Shown: piece after piece, positions 17,213 through 24,889 of the stretch
Position numbering within the stretch: position 1 is the first letter of the stretch
Layout of the letters: every line of letters begins with the position of its first letter
Origin: Clostridia bacterium
GTDB taxonomy: Bacteria; Bacillota; Clostridia; Christensenellales; Aristaeellaceae
NCBI GenBank assembly: GCA_017519405.1
Contig: JAFWSH010000029.1
Coordinates: forward strand, 1 to 64,000
Reading direction: 5' to 3'
Length of the DNA: 64,000 nt
Made by a program: the position numbers and the translations under genes
Notes under the pieces: generated by a model
Told to the model about the DNA's origin: nothing
What the model saw: only the letters and a program-made list of their open reading frames with translations
The model's database searches: none

Positions 17213-17345
17213 CGACCTCATCCGGACCTGCGGGCACGGCCACCTTCCCCCGGGAGGGGAAGGCATTTGGGTTGGCGGGGCGACGCGGGGAAGCCCCCCT
17301 GTCCCTGCGGGGCGGTGACTGAGGGGCAGCCCCGCGGGGTACCAC
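17213..17345 (+). repeat. Intergenic repeats: family A copy followed by a family B-like copy
   Basis: 17217-17266 is a family A unit beginning ACCTCATCCGGACCTGCGGG and ending in the CACCTTCCCC / GGGGAAGGC hairpin. From about 17299 to 17345 there is a diverged family B unit (CTGTCCCTGCGGGG, then GTGACTGAGGGG). The rest of the gap up to 17451 shows only a CCCCTCCCCC tract and the ribosome site of the next gene. Confidence 0.7.
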
Positions 17346-17451
17346 AGACACCCCTCCCCCAAAAAAACCATCCCTTCAAAAAGGACTTTCCGGAAAACCT
17401 CCGAACCTATGCATATAACCGTGATTCTTCCGCGGTGGGGAGGTTTGTCAG

Positions 17452-18216
17452 ATGAAAAAGCGTTTGCTGCTCCAGGGGCTCCTGATCCTTTGCTGCCTGC
17501 TGCTGCTTCCGGCGCAGGCCGAGACCCGCGGGGAGTGCGGGCCCGCCGCGGACTGGACCCTGTCCGACGACGGTGTGCTGACCATCACCGGCAGGGGGGC
17601 GGTGGACAGCAATGCCTTCACCTACCGCGGCGACATCCGGGAGGTGGTCATCGGGGAGGGCGTCACCGGGATCGGGGACTACACCTTCCACGCCTGCAGC
17701 AGCCTGACCCGGGTGACCCTGCCGGAGAGCCTCACCGCCATCGGCTGGCAGGCCTTCGGGGACTGCGGGAAGCTGGCGGAGATCCGGCTGCCGGAGAAGC
17801 TGACCTGGCTGGGGAAGGAGGCCTTCTGGCAGTGCGGCAGCCTGGAGGCCATCGAGATTCCGGCGGGGGTGGAGGTGATCCGGGAGAACACCTTCTACCG
17901 CTGCACCCGCCTGACTGGCGTGGTGATCCCGGAGGGCATCACCGGCATCGGGGTGGGGGCCTTCAGCCAGTGCGGCCGGCTGCAGGAGGTCCTGCTGCCC
18001 CGGAGCCTGGCCCGGCTGGACATGAACGCGTTTTACAGCTGCGCCAGCCTGACCGCCGTGACCTTTTTGAACCCGGACACCGTCATCGACTACTGGGTTT
18101 TCCCGGAATGCCCGGCGGAGCTGGTCCTCTACTGCGACGGCGGCCGGGCGCAGGCATATGCCGAGGCCAACGGCATCCGCCAGGCGCCCCTGAGCCGGTC
18201 CCCGCAGCTGGAGTAG
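17452..18216 (+). CDS. Secreted BspA-like leucine-rich-repeat protein
   Basis: 254 residues. A Sec signal (MKKRLLLQGLLILCCLLLLP, cleavage near AQA-ET) is followed by a short beta segment containing WTLSDDGVLTITGRGAV, then about six LRR_5 repeats such as GVTGIGDYTFHACSSLTRVT and SLTAIGWQAFGDCGKLAEI, and a cap ending AYAEANGI. The repeats are diverged at DNA level, unlike the near-identical repeats in the genes at 1 and 39901. It is probably released or wall-associated and may bind a host or glycan ligand. The ribosome site is GGGGAGG. Confidence 0.88.
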   Translation: MKKRLLLQGLLILCCLLLLPAQAETRGECGPAADWTLSDDGVLTITGRGAVDSNAFTYRGDIREVVIGEGVTGIGDYTFHACSSLTRVTLPESLTAIGWQAFGDCGKLAEIRLPEKLTWLGKEAFWQCGSLEAIEIPAGVEVIRENTFYRCTRLTGVVIPEGITGIGVGAFSQCGRLQEVLLPRSLARLDMNAFYSCASLTAVTFLNPDTVIDYWVFPECPAELVLYCDGGRAQAYAEANGIRQAPLSRSPQLE

Positions 18217-18322
18217 CCCGGGGCTCCCCGCGCAGCCCCGGTTCCCGGGAGCCCTTCCCGGGAGGCCGGTCCTGTGCTGTACTATCCCCGGAGAAAAAAG
18301 CAGAGAAAGGGGGGCCCGAGCC

Positions 18323-19048
18323 GTGCAGGAGCTCTTTATCCGGGGGCTGTCCGTGGACTGGAGCCGGGTGGCGCCCGACGCCTGGCTGCGGTCCGTCCCG
18401 GCCCTGGCGGGGCTGGAGTCCCTGGAATTCCAGTGCCCGGTGACCTTTTTTGCCGGGGAGAACGCCACCGGCAAGAGCACCCTGCTGGAGGCCATCGCCG
18501 TGGCCTGCGGCTTCAACCCGGAGGGGGGCACCATCAACTACCGCTTCTCCACCTGGGACGAGACGCCGCCCCTGGCGGAGGCGCTGCGGCTGGTGCGGTC
18601 CCACCGGAAGGCGCGGACGGGGTATTTCTTCCGGGCGGAGAGTTTTTTCAACGTGGCCACCCGGGCGGCGGCCTACGACGCGGAGAACCCCAGGGGGCCC
18701 AGCTTCGGGGACCGGGGACTCCACGAGCAGAGCCACGGCCAGGGCTTCCTCAGCTTCTTCCAGGCCTTCGACGGGCCGGGGCTGTATCTCATGGACGAGC
18801 CCGAGGCCGCCCTGTCCCCCCAGCGCCAGCTCACCCTGCTGCTGCACATGATCCGCCTCACCGGCCTGGGGGCCCAGATCCTGGCCGCCACCCACTCCCC
18901 CCTGCTCCTGGGCCTGCCCGGGGCGCAGATCCTCTCCTTCGACGGCGGCGCCATCCACCCCATCCCCTGGGAGGAGACCGACAGCTATCAGGTGACCCGC
19001 CTCTTCCTGGACCACCGGGAGCTGGTGCTGCGGCACCTGACGGAGTAG
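18323..19048 (+). CDS. Stand-alone ABC-type AAA ATPase
   Basis: 241 residues with Walker A GENATGKST at 45-53, a signature-like SHGQG at 137-141, Walker B LYLMDEPEAALS at 154-165 and the H-loop ATHSPLL near 189-195. This is the SMC/OLD-like predicted ATP-binding family. There is no transporter span and no fused nuclease, so it is not an ordinary import ATPase. Some relatives belong to two-gene defence or repair systems, but no partner gene adjoins this one. The start is GTG at 18323, eight bases after AAAGGGGGG. Function unknown. Confidence 0.83.
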   Translation: MQELFIRGLSVDWSRVAPDAWLRSVPALAGLESLEFQCPVTFFAGENATGKSTLLEAIAVACGFNPEGGTINYRFSTWDETPPLAEALRLVRSHRKARTGYFFRAESFFNVATRAAAYDAENPRGPSFGDRGLHEQSHGQGFLSFFQAFDGPGLYLMDEPEAALSPQRQLTLLLHMIRLTGLGAQILAATHSPLLLGLPGAQILSFDGGAIHPIPWEETDSYQVTRLFLDHRELVLRHLTE

Positions 19049-19064
19049 GCGGGGCTTTGGGCAC

Positions 19065-19104
19065 GAAAAAAGGGACTTCCGCGGGGGAAGGCCCTTTTGT
19101 TTTT
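19065..19104. terminator. Bidirectional terminator between convergent genes
   Basis: AAAAAAGGGACTTCC, loop GCGG, GGGAAGGCCCTTTT then GTTTTT. The A-run on one side and T-run on the other let it end both the ATPase transcript and the minus-strand thiT transcript. Confidence 0.8.
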
Positions 19105-19115
19105 GCCGGAATGCC

Positions 19116-19829
19116 TCAGCCGGCGCGCCGCATCTCCCGGAGGAGCCGGGGGGCGATGAGCACCGCCAGCAGGATGCAGATGAGGGTGTCCGGGATCAGG
19201 TAGGTGCCGTTGTAGATGAGGCTGGCCAGGGGCGCGGTATCCCAGAAGAGGATGCCCGCCAGGGTGGCGGAGAGGGCCCGGCCCAGGGCCGCCACCACCA
19301 TGCCCACATACAGCAGCCAGGGCTTTTTGTCACTGCGGAACAGCCCCACCAGGCCCAGGGCGGCGAAGGCCAGCAGATAGTCCAGGGCAAACTGCCACAC
19401 ATTGGCGAACCAGCCGCCCTGCAGATACTGCAGCACGCCGTAGAGCAGGCCCACCAGCGCACCGGGGCCGGCGCCATAGGCGGCGGAGAAGAGCATGATG
19501 GGCAGCATGCTGCCGGGGGTGACGGAGCCGCCCTGGGGCATCCGGTAGAGGCGGACGCAGCTGAGCACGAAGGACAGGGCGATGGACAGCGCCCCGAAGG
19601 CGATCATCCGGGCGTTCCACTTGCCGGCGGTCTTGCCCGCCGCCAGCAGCACCACGCCCAGGGCCACCACCACCAGCACGCCGATCCACACGCCCATGGG
19701 GGTTTCGGCAAACTTCTCCACCGCCGTCTGGGCCCAGGTGGGTTCGGCCTGGGCCGCGGCTTCGGCGGCCAGGTCCGTCACGGTGGCTTCCGTATCCGCC
19801 AGGGCCGTGGAAATCCAGAGAGACATCAT
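19116..19829 (-). CDS. thiT: Thiamine ECF transporter S component ThiT
   Basis: 237 residues. About 60 residues with a first hydrophobic segment precede the ThiT core. The core carries the family hallmark RLYRMPQGGSVTPGSMLPIM, followed by GAGPGALVGLLYGVLQYLQG and further spans. ThiT binds thiamine in the membrane and works with the shared ECF module (EcfA, EcfA', EcfT), which is not in this window. The start ATG at 19829 follows AAGGAGG by eight bases. A TPP riboswitch and terminator lie directly upstream, confirming thiamine-related control. The unusually long N-terminal extension is worth noting. Confidence 0.92.
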   Translation of the reverse strand: MMSLWISTALADTEATVTDLAAEAAAQAEPTWAQTAVEKFAETPMGVWIGVLVVVALGVVLLAAGKTAGKWNARMIAFGALSIALSFVLSCVRLYRMPQGGSVTPGSMLPIMLFSAAYGAGPGALVGLLYGVLQYLQGGWFANVWQFALDYLLAFAALGLVGLFRSDKKPWLLYVGMVVAALGRALSATLAGILFWDTAPLASLIYNGTYLIPDTLICILLAVLIAPRLLREMRRAG

Positions 19830-19861
19830 GGTTACTACCTCCTTTTCCGGTGCGTCCCCGC

Positions 19862-19888
19862 AAAAGAAAACCCGCGCATACACGCGGG
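19862..19888 (-). terminator. Regulated terminator of the TPP riboswitch
   Basis: On the minus strand, CCCGCG-TGTATG-CGCGGG followed by TTTTCTTTT, between the aptamer and the thiT ribosome site. This placement suggests transcription attenuation when TPP is bound. Confidence 0.88.
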
Positions 19889-19919
19889 AAGAGAACACAG
19901 CCTGGTGAGACTGGCGGTT

Positions 19920-20004
19920 CCGCTTCCCTTCGGTAGGATGATCTACACAGGTTCCAAGGGTCGGGCCGAAGCCCTCTCAGCGGCCGAAGCCGCACCCCCA
20001 GCGG
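19920..20004 (-). promoter_or_regulatory. TPP riboswitch (THI element) controlling thiT
   Basis: Read on the minus strand, the P1 halves CCGCT and AGCGG close the aptamer. Inside are GGGGGTGCGG, the near-invariant CTGAGA, GACCCTTGGAACCTG and CTACCGAAGGGAA, in the order of the THI-box consensus. The variable P3 stem is GGGCTTCGGCCC. The ligand is therefore thiamine pyrophosphate, and the downstream hairpin should stop transcription of thiT when TPP is plentiful. Confidence 0.93.
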
Positions 20005-20023
20005 TGATGCACTTGTCAACCCC

Positions 20024-20051
20024 ATTATAGCCGGGGCCGGGAAATTGTCAA
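20024..20051 (-). promoter_or_regulatory. Promoter of the thiT riboswitch transcript
   Basis: Minus-strand TTGACA (20051-20046), a 16-bp spacer and perfect TATAAT (20029-20024). The -35 box overlaps the stop codon of the upstream minus-strand gene. Confidence 0.85.
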
Positions 20052-20710
20052 GGGGCCGCCGTGGCCTCCGGGGCGGCGGCCGGGTTCTGGGCCGCGTCCT
20101 GAAGCAGCAGCCGCACAAGCTCCACCGCGTTGTCCTCGTTGCCGCATTGGATGCGGATGCCCAGGCAGAAGTCCGCGGGGTCGGCGTAGAGCCAGCTGCA
20201 GACCCGGGGCAGGCCGCTGACGGGGATCCAGAGCAGGTGCCGCTCCCCGGCGGCGGTGTTCCGCCACCAGCCCCGCTGGATGTCCACCCCCGCCGCCTCG
20301 CACAGGGCCGGGATGTCCCCCTTGTCCTCCAGGGACAGCAGCAGGCCGCTCTCGGCGTAGCTCAGGGCCTCGGAGCGGGGCACCACCACCAGGTCCACGT
20401 CCCCCACCACCATCCGGGTGCTCAGCACCATGGTGCCGTAGGTCTCGTCCTGCACCACAAACTCCGCCGTGAACTCCTCCTGGTCCGGGAAGTGCTCCTC
20501 CCGCACCGTGTCCAGCCACATCTGGGCCGTGGGGTAGTCGCCGCTGGCGTAGATCAGGGTCACCAGCTTCTTGTCCTCCGGCGGGCGGTAGGCCGTCATG
20601 GAGAAATACAGGTTCCAGATCACCAGGCTCAGGGACACCAGCAGCACATACTTCCACCAGTTGTAGCGCAGGTGTTCCTTCACCCGGGGCAGGTTCAGCG
20701 GGGTATCCAT
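20048..20710 (-). CDS. Membrane-anchored extracellular protein of unknown function
   Basis: A 220-residue protein with an N-terminal cytoplasmic stretch, one membrane span (about 22-41, YVLLVSLSLVIWNLYFSM) and an extracellular domain. The segment GTMVLSTRMVVGDVDLVVVP followed by SEALSYAESGLLLSLED resembles part of a solute-binding-protein fold, but no transporter genes adjoin it. The C-terminus is Ala/Pro-rich. The ATG at 20710 is chosen because AAGGAGG lies five bases upstream. It follows the cyclophilin-like lipoprotein gene on the same strand and is probably co-transcribed with it. I do not recognise the family. Confidence 0.7.
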   Translation of the reverse strand: MDTPLNLPRVKEHLRYNWWKYVLLVSLSLVIWNLYFSMTAYRPPEDKKLVTLIYASGDYPTAQMWLDTVREEHFPDQEEFTAEFVVQDETYGTMVLSTRMVVGDVDLVVVPRSEALSYAESGLLLSLEDKGDIPALCEAAGVDIQRGWWRNTAAGERHLLWIPVSGLPRVCSWLYADPADFCLGIRIQCGNEDNAVELVRLLLQDAAQNPAAAPEATAAP

Positions 20711-20765
20711 GGGCACCTCCTTCGGCGGCGGACCGCCTGTTGCGGATGCTTGGGCGGGGGCTGCG

Positions 20766-20854
20766 TCACTCCGTCCACAGGGAGAGGGTCACGTCCCCGT
20801 GGCCCAGCAGCGCCGCCATCTCCTCCCGGGACAGGTCCACATGCCCCAGGGGGT
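20766..20854 (-). pseudogene. Out-of-frame C-terminal end of the cyclophilin-like lipoprotein
   Basis: Shifting frame by one base at the run of five G/C at 20849-20853 restores a family-like C-terminus, GHVDLSREEMAALLGHGDVT followed by LSLWTE and a TGA at 20766-20768. In the uncorrected frame the protein instead ends in an arginine- and tryptophan-rich tail. This points to a one-base deletion, either real or an assembly error. Confidence 0.75.
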
Positions 20855-22276
20855 GTAGGCCCAGGCGTTGTGGCCGTAGAACACCACCAGCTGGTCGCCG
20901 CTGTAGAGCACGATGTCCCCGGGGCCGGTCTCCGTCTGCCGGTCCTCCCGGGGCAGGGCCTGGCCGATGGCGCCCACCTGCTCAAAGCCGCCGTACATGG
21001 ACAGCTGCACCGTCAGGGGCGCCAGGGCCCGCAGGGCCGCCACCGATGCGTTCTCCTCCCAGGTCACGGGCACTTCCCTCCCGCCGATGCTCATATGCAA
21101 TGCCATGGGTTCCACCTCTTCTTCCGAATCTGCATTGTCCGCGTCCTGCGCCGGCTCCCCGGTGCGGATGAACCGGGCGCCGTCCGCCGGCGTCACATAG
21201 GGAAAGGCGTCGGAGCTCTCCGCCAGATAAACCAGGGCGTCCTCCGCCGGGAGAAAGGAGAAGGAAAGGTCGAAGCCCCTCTCCTCCGTCAGCCACACCT
21301 GGCCGTACCACATCTCCCAGGTGCCGCCCCCCAGGTAGCTGCTGAGGGGCCCCTCATAGAAGGTGTAGGTGCCGTCGGCCTGCAGGGTGAGGGTGAAGTC
21401 GCCCCCCAGGCCCTCCCCCTCGTAGCGGTAGGTGCCCGCCAGGGGCGCCCGCTGGACCTGCCGGAGGATGGCCTCCAGCGCCTCCGCCGCCTCGTGGTAG
21501 CCCTCCGGGAAGGCGTTCTCCCCGGAGGCCTGCACCGTGGTGCCGTCGGCGTAGGCCAGGGTCAGGGAGAAGCTCTCCCCGTCCAGCACCCGGGGGTCGC
21601 TGCCCCGGAAGCCGTCCCAGGCCGCCATGCCCGCCGCTGCCGCCTCCAGGGCTTCCACCTGGGCGGGGGTCAGGGGCAGGGGCTCCCCCTCGTCCACCCG
21701 GAGGCTGCAGCCCGCCGCCGTCCGGGTCACCTCCCAGATGCGGGGCACCATCTCGCCGCCCCGGAGGAAGAAGAGCCGCGTCAGCACGTGGTTCCCCGCC
21801 AGCGCCCGGCACAGGGCCTCAAAGTCGGCCCGGCGGCCGGGGGAGGCGAAGGTGAAGGCCAGGCCCTCCGCCGGCCCCGACGCCGGGTACAGGTAGGTCC
21901 AAGGGCCCTCGTCCCCGGTTTCCGTGTGCTCCTCCCGGGGCAGCGCCCGGCCGTCCCGGAGGCAGTCCAGGAAGGCCACCCACTGGTCCCGGGTCAGGGC
22001 CACCGTGCCGCTGTACACCGAGTCCGCCTCCGTCAGGGGCCAGTCCTCCCCCTGGCGGGTGTCGTGGAAAAACCGGGGCTGTCCGTCTTCCATATAAAAG
22101 CGGTAGCGCTGATAGCGGGGGGGCCAGGCGGAGCTGTCCACGGTATAGTAGAAATCCGCGATGTCCTCCGGCGCCACATCCGGGCCCGCGATGGTGTCCG
22201 CCGGGGCGCCCCGGCAGGCCAGCAGCATCAGCAGCGCCAGCAGCAGCGCCCCTGCACGGCGTCCTTTTCCCCTCAT
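20789..22276 (-). CDS. Lipoprotein with C-terminal cyclophilin-like domain, frameshifted near its end
   Basis: 495 residues as read. The signal ends in the lipobox LLAC with Cys21. The middle (about 30-370) is an unrecognised region with segments such as LAGTYRYEGEGLGGDFTLTL. From about residue 400 the protein matches the small cyclophilin-like domain: MSIGGREVPVTW, YGGFEQVGAIGQALPREDRQ and GDIVLYSGDQLVVFYGHNAW. The last 20 residues are out of frame; see 20766-20854. The natural protein would end at 20766. The domain binds peptides or prolines in relatives, but its role in lipoproteins is unknown. The start ATG at 22276 follows GGGAGGGC. Confidence 0.8.
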   Translation of the reverse strand: MRGKGRRAGALLLALLMLLACRGAPADTIAGPDVAPEDIADFYYTVDSSAWPPRYQRYRFYMEDGQPRFFHDTRQGEDWPLTEADSVYSGTVALTRDQWVAFLDCLRDGRALPREEHTETGDEGPWTYLYPASGPAEGLAFTFASPGRRADFEALCRALAGNHVLTRLFFLRGGEMVPRIWEVTRTAAGCSLRVDEGEPLPLTPAQVEALEAAAAGMAAWDGFRGSDPRVLDGESFSLTLAYADGTTVQASGENAFPEGYHEAAEALEAILRQVQRAPLAGTYRYEGEGLGGDFTLTLQADGTYTFYEGPLSSYLGGGTWEMWYGQVWLTEERGFDLSFSFLPAEDALVYLAESSDAFPYVTPADGARFIRTGEPAQDADNADSEEEVEPMALHMSIGGREVPVTWEENASVAALRALAPLTVQLSMYGGFEQVGAIGQALPREDRQTETGPGDIVLYSGDQLVVFYGHNAWAYTPWGMWTCPGRRWRRCWATGT

Positions 22277-22308
22277 GTGCAGCCCTCCCGCGCCTGTACT
22301 TCGGGTCT

Positions 22309-22337
22309 ATTGTAGCAGTTCGACCCCGGGAATGCAA
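22309..22337 (-). promoter_or_regulatory. Promoter of the cyclophilin-like lipoprotein gene
   Basis: Minus-strand TTGCAT (22337-22332), a 17-bp spacer and TACAAT (22314-22309). The same hexamer pair is used before the thioesterase gene at 53472-53500. Confidence 0.8.
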
Positions 22338-22360
22338 GCCTTCCGGCGGCCGGCGCGGTA

Positions 22361-22392
22361 TTGGACATTTGTTGGACAAGACGCCCTATAGT
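22361..22392 (+). promoter_or_regulatory. TTGGACA direct-repeat promoter box, copy 1
   Basis: TTGGACATTTGTTGGACAAG at 22361-22380 contains TTGGACA twice, 11 bp apart, followed after six bases by TATAGT at 22387. No good -35 hexamer lies at the standard distance, so this looks like an activator-dependent promoter. Nineteen of these bases recur at 24797-24815 with the same six-base gap to a TATA box. Confidence 0.65.
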
Positions 22393-22412
22393 AGAATGGA
22401 GGAGGTGGGACC

Positions 22413-23231
22413 GTGCTGAATGTGCTGTGCGTGGAGGACGACCGGCAGGCGCTGCAGCAGCTGATGGCGCTGTGCGGGCGCATCCCGGAGATGGGCACGG
22501 TCCACGGGGCCGCCCGGGCGGGGGAGGCGCTGGCCTGGCTGGAGGACCACCCCTGCGGCCTGGCGCTGCTGGACATCGGCCTGCCGGACACCGACGGCAT
22601 CACCCTGGCCCGGAAGATCCGGGAGCGCTGGCCCGGGACCGCCATCATCTTTGTCACCGCCTCCCCGGCCTACGCGGTGGACGCCTGGACCATCCACGCC
22701 GAGGGCTACATCCTCAAGCCCGCCACGGAGGAGCGGCTGCGGGCGGAGGTGGGGCACCTGCTGGCCGGCCGGGCGGCCCCGGTGCCGGAGCGCCCCGTGC
22801 CCCGGGTGAGCGTGAAAACCTTCGGGGCCTTCGACGTGCTGGTGGACGGGGAGCCGGTGCACTTCCGCCGGGCCAAGGCCAAGGAGCTGCTGGCCTTCCT
22901 GGTGGAGCGGCAGGGGGAGAGCGTCACCCGGGAGGAGATCTGGCGGGTGCTGTGGGAGGGACGGCCCTATGACCGCCCCGGCCAGAAGCAGCTGGACGTG
23001 ATCCTCCGGAGCCTGCGGGCCACCCTGGAGGAGAACGGCATCGGGGGCATCCTGTCCCTGCAGCGGGGGGCCATCCGGGTGGAGCCCCGGTGCTTCACCT
23101 GCGACATGTACCGCCTGCTGCTGGGGGACGTCACCGCCATCGGCGAGTACCGGGGCGAGTACATGACTGCCTACTCCTGGGCCAGCCTCCAGGAGGCCTA
23201 TCTGGAGCGGCGCATCGAGAACCTGACCTGA
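22413..23231 (+). CDS. Orphan response regulator with winged-helix output
   Basis: 272 residues. The receiver domain (1-120) has acidic residues E8, D9, D10, the phosphoacceptor D54 in ALLDIGLPDTDG, and the lysine of GYILKPA. The output domain from about 128 begins VSVKTFGAFDVLVDGEPVHF and has the OmpR/SARP-like winged helix (AKELLAFLVERQGESVTREE). No histidine kinase adjoins it. Start is GTG at 22413 behind GGAGGAGG. The promoter carries an 11-bp-spaced direct repeat, the geometry expected for OmpR-type regulators, so it may control itself and the gene at 24890. Confidence 0.9.
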   Translation: MLNVLCVEDDRQALQQLMALCGRIPEMGTVHGAARAGEALAWLEDHPCGLALLDIGLPDTDGITLARKIRERWPGTAIIFVTASPAYAVDAWTIHAEGYILKPATEERLRAEVGHLLAGRAAPVPERPVPRVSVKTFGAFDVLVDGEPVHFRRAKAKELLAFLVERQGESVTREEIWRVLWEGRPYDRPGQKQLDVILRSLRATLEENGIGGILSLQRGAIRVEPRCFTCDMYRLLLGDVTAIGEYRGEYMTAYSWASLQEAYLERRIENLT

Positions 23232-23268
23232 GGAAACCGCCGGAGTGCACATGGAAGGAGTGAGCTCT

Positions 23269-24795
23269 ATGATTGCCACCACCCCCCGCATTGCCCGGGC
23301 CGACATGCAGCGCTGTGCGCTGTGTGTGTCTCCCCCCTGCGACGCGGCCTGCGGAAGGCTGGAGCCGGCCCGGCTGCTGCGCAGCGTCTGGTTCGGCAAT
23401 GAGCAGGGCGCGGCCTGGCGCCTGCCGCCGGAGAACCCCTGCATCATCTGCCCCGCCCCCTGCGAGCGGGCCTGCGTCCGGGCCGGGGAGGTGCCCATCC
23501 GGGACCTGATGAACCGGCTGTATTACCAGGTGAAGCCCGACTGCGAGACCCCGCCCCCCGCGGATGAGGCGCGCCTGGCCTGCGAGCTGTGCGGCATCCC
23601 CCTGGAGAACCCCTTCCTGCTGTCCTCCTCCGTGGTGGCCAGCACCTATGACATGTGCGCCCGGGCCTTCGAGGCCGGGTGGGCCGGAGCCTGCTTCAAG
23701 ACCATCTGCAGCCTGGACATCCACGAGGCCTCCCCCCGCTTCTCCGCCATCCGGGGCAGCGACGGCGGCATTGTGGGCTTCAAGAACATCGAGCAGCTCT
23801 CCGACCACAGCGTGGCGGAGAACATGGCCATCTTCCGCCGGCTGAAGGCCAACTACCCCGGGAAGTTCATCCTGGCCTCCATCATGGGCCGGGATGAGGC
23901 GGAGTGGGGGGAGCTGGCCCGACGCTGTCAGGACAACGGCGCCGACGCCGTGGAGCTGAACTTCTCCTGCCCCAACATGGCCGAGGGCGGCCTGGGCAGC
24001 GACATCGGCCAGGTGCCGGAGCTGGTGGAGCGCTTCACCGCGGCGGCCAAGCGGGCCTGCAGCATCCCGGTGCTGGCCAAGCTCACCCCCAACGTGGCCG
24101 TCATGTCCCCGGCGGCGGAGGCGGCGCGGCGGGGCGGGGCGGACGGCATCGCGGCCATCAACACCATCAAGTCCGTGGTAGGGGTGGACCCCCACACCTA
24201 CGTCTCCTCCCCGGCGGTGCGGGGCATGGGGGCGGTGGGGGGCTACAGCGGCCCCGCCGTGAAGCCCATCGCCCTGCGCTTCATCGCGGAGCTGGCCCAG
24301 AACCCGCTGATCAAGGGGCTGCACCTGTCCGGCATGGGCGGGGTGGAGACCTGGCAGGACGCCCTGGAGTTCCTGCTGCTGGGGGCCGGCAGCATCCAGG
24401 TCACCACGGCGGTGATGCAGTACGGCTACCGCATCATCGACGACCTGAAGGCCGGGCTGAACCTCTACCTGGCGGAGAAGGGCTTCGCCTCGGTGCGGGA
24501 GGCGGTGGGCCTGGGCCTGGACAGCCTCAGCAGCACCACCGACACCCTGGAGCGGGACACGGTGGTCTTCCCCCGGTTCGTCCCGGAGCGCTGCGTGGGC
24601 TGCGGCCGCTGCACCATCTCCTGCGCGGACGGTGGGCACCAGGCCATCCGCCTGGACGAAAAGCGCCGCCCCGTGCTGGACGGCAGCCGCTGCGTGGGCT
24701 GCCATCTCTGCGTGCTGGTGTGCCCCCAGCGGGCCATCGTCCCGGGGGCGAAGCGGGTCAGGCTCCCCGGGCGGGCGGGGGCGAACGGGGGCTGA
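23269..24795 (+). CDS. PreA-type dihydropyrimidine/dihydroorotate dehydrogenase with N-terminal Fe-S domain
   Basis: 508 residues. Residues 13-75 form an extra Cys-rich domain (C16, C19, C24, C28 and C58, C61, C65, C69) like the N-terminal Fe-S part of GltD/PreT and mammalian DPD. From about 108 comes the FMN barrel (CELCGIPLENPFLLSS, ADAVELNFSCPNM with the catalytic Cys). The C-terminus has two 4Fe-4S motifs, CVGCGRCTISC and CVGCHLCVLVC. The FAD and NAD(P)H domains that normally lie between the first two parts in DPD are absent, and no preT gene adjoins. It probably reduces a pyrimidine or a related substrate with an unidentified electron donor. The ATG at 23269 follows AAGGAGTG. Confidence 0.87.
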   Translation: MIATTPRIARADMQRCALCVSPPCDAACGRLEPARLLRSVWFGNEQGAAWRLPPENPCIICPAPCERACVRAGEVPIRDLMNRLYYQVKPDCETPPPADEARLACELCGIPLENPFLLSSSVVASTYDMCARAFEAGWAGACFKTICSLDIHEASPRFSAIRGSDGGIVGFKNIEQLSDHSVAENMAIFRRLKANYPGKFILASIMGRDEAEWGELARRCQDNGADAVELNFSCPNMAEGGLGSDIGQVPELVERFTAAAKRACSIPVLAKLTPNVAVMSPAAEAARRGGADGIAAINTIKSVVGVDPHTYVSSPAVRGMGAVGGYSGPAVKPIALRFIAELAQNPLIKGLHLSGMGGVETWQDALEFLLLGAGSIQVTTAVMQYGYRIIDDLKAGLNLYLAEKGFASVREAVGLGLDSLSSTTDTLERDTVVFPRFVPERCVGCGRCTISCADGGHQAIRLDEKRRPVLDGSRCVGCHLCVLVCPQRAIVPGAKRVRLPGRAGANGG

Positions 24796-24796
24796 C

Positions 24797-24827
24797 TGGA
24801 CATTTGTTGGACAAGGTGTGCTATACC
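24797..24827 (+). promoter_or_regulatory. TTGGACA direct-repeat promoter box, copy 2
   Basis: TGGACATTTGTTGGACAAG at 24797-24815 repeats the box at 22362-22380 exactly and is followed, again after six bases, by a -10-like TATACC at 24822. It starts two bases after the stop codon of the PreA-like gene and faces the small gene at 24890. Confidence 0.65.
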
Positions 24828-24889
24828 GACGTTTGCCGCCGGGGCACCGGTGGCGGACCACCATCACCGGAGGAAAGGACGGCGCGGAC

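Noticed and set aside
22310-22345. TTCGACCCCGGG resembling a tRNA T-arm
   Set aside because: The flanking bases do not pair into a T-stem and no acceptor or anticodon arm is present; it is part of the divergent promoter region.
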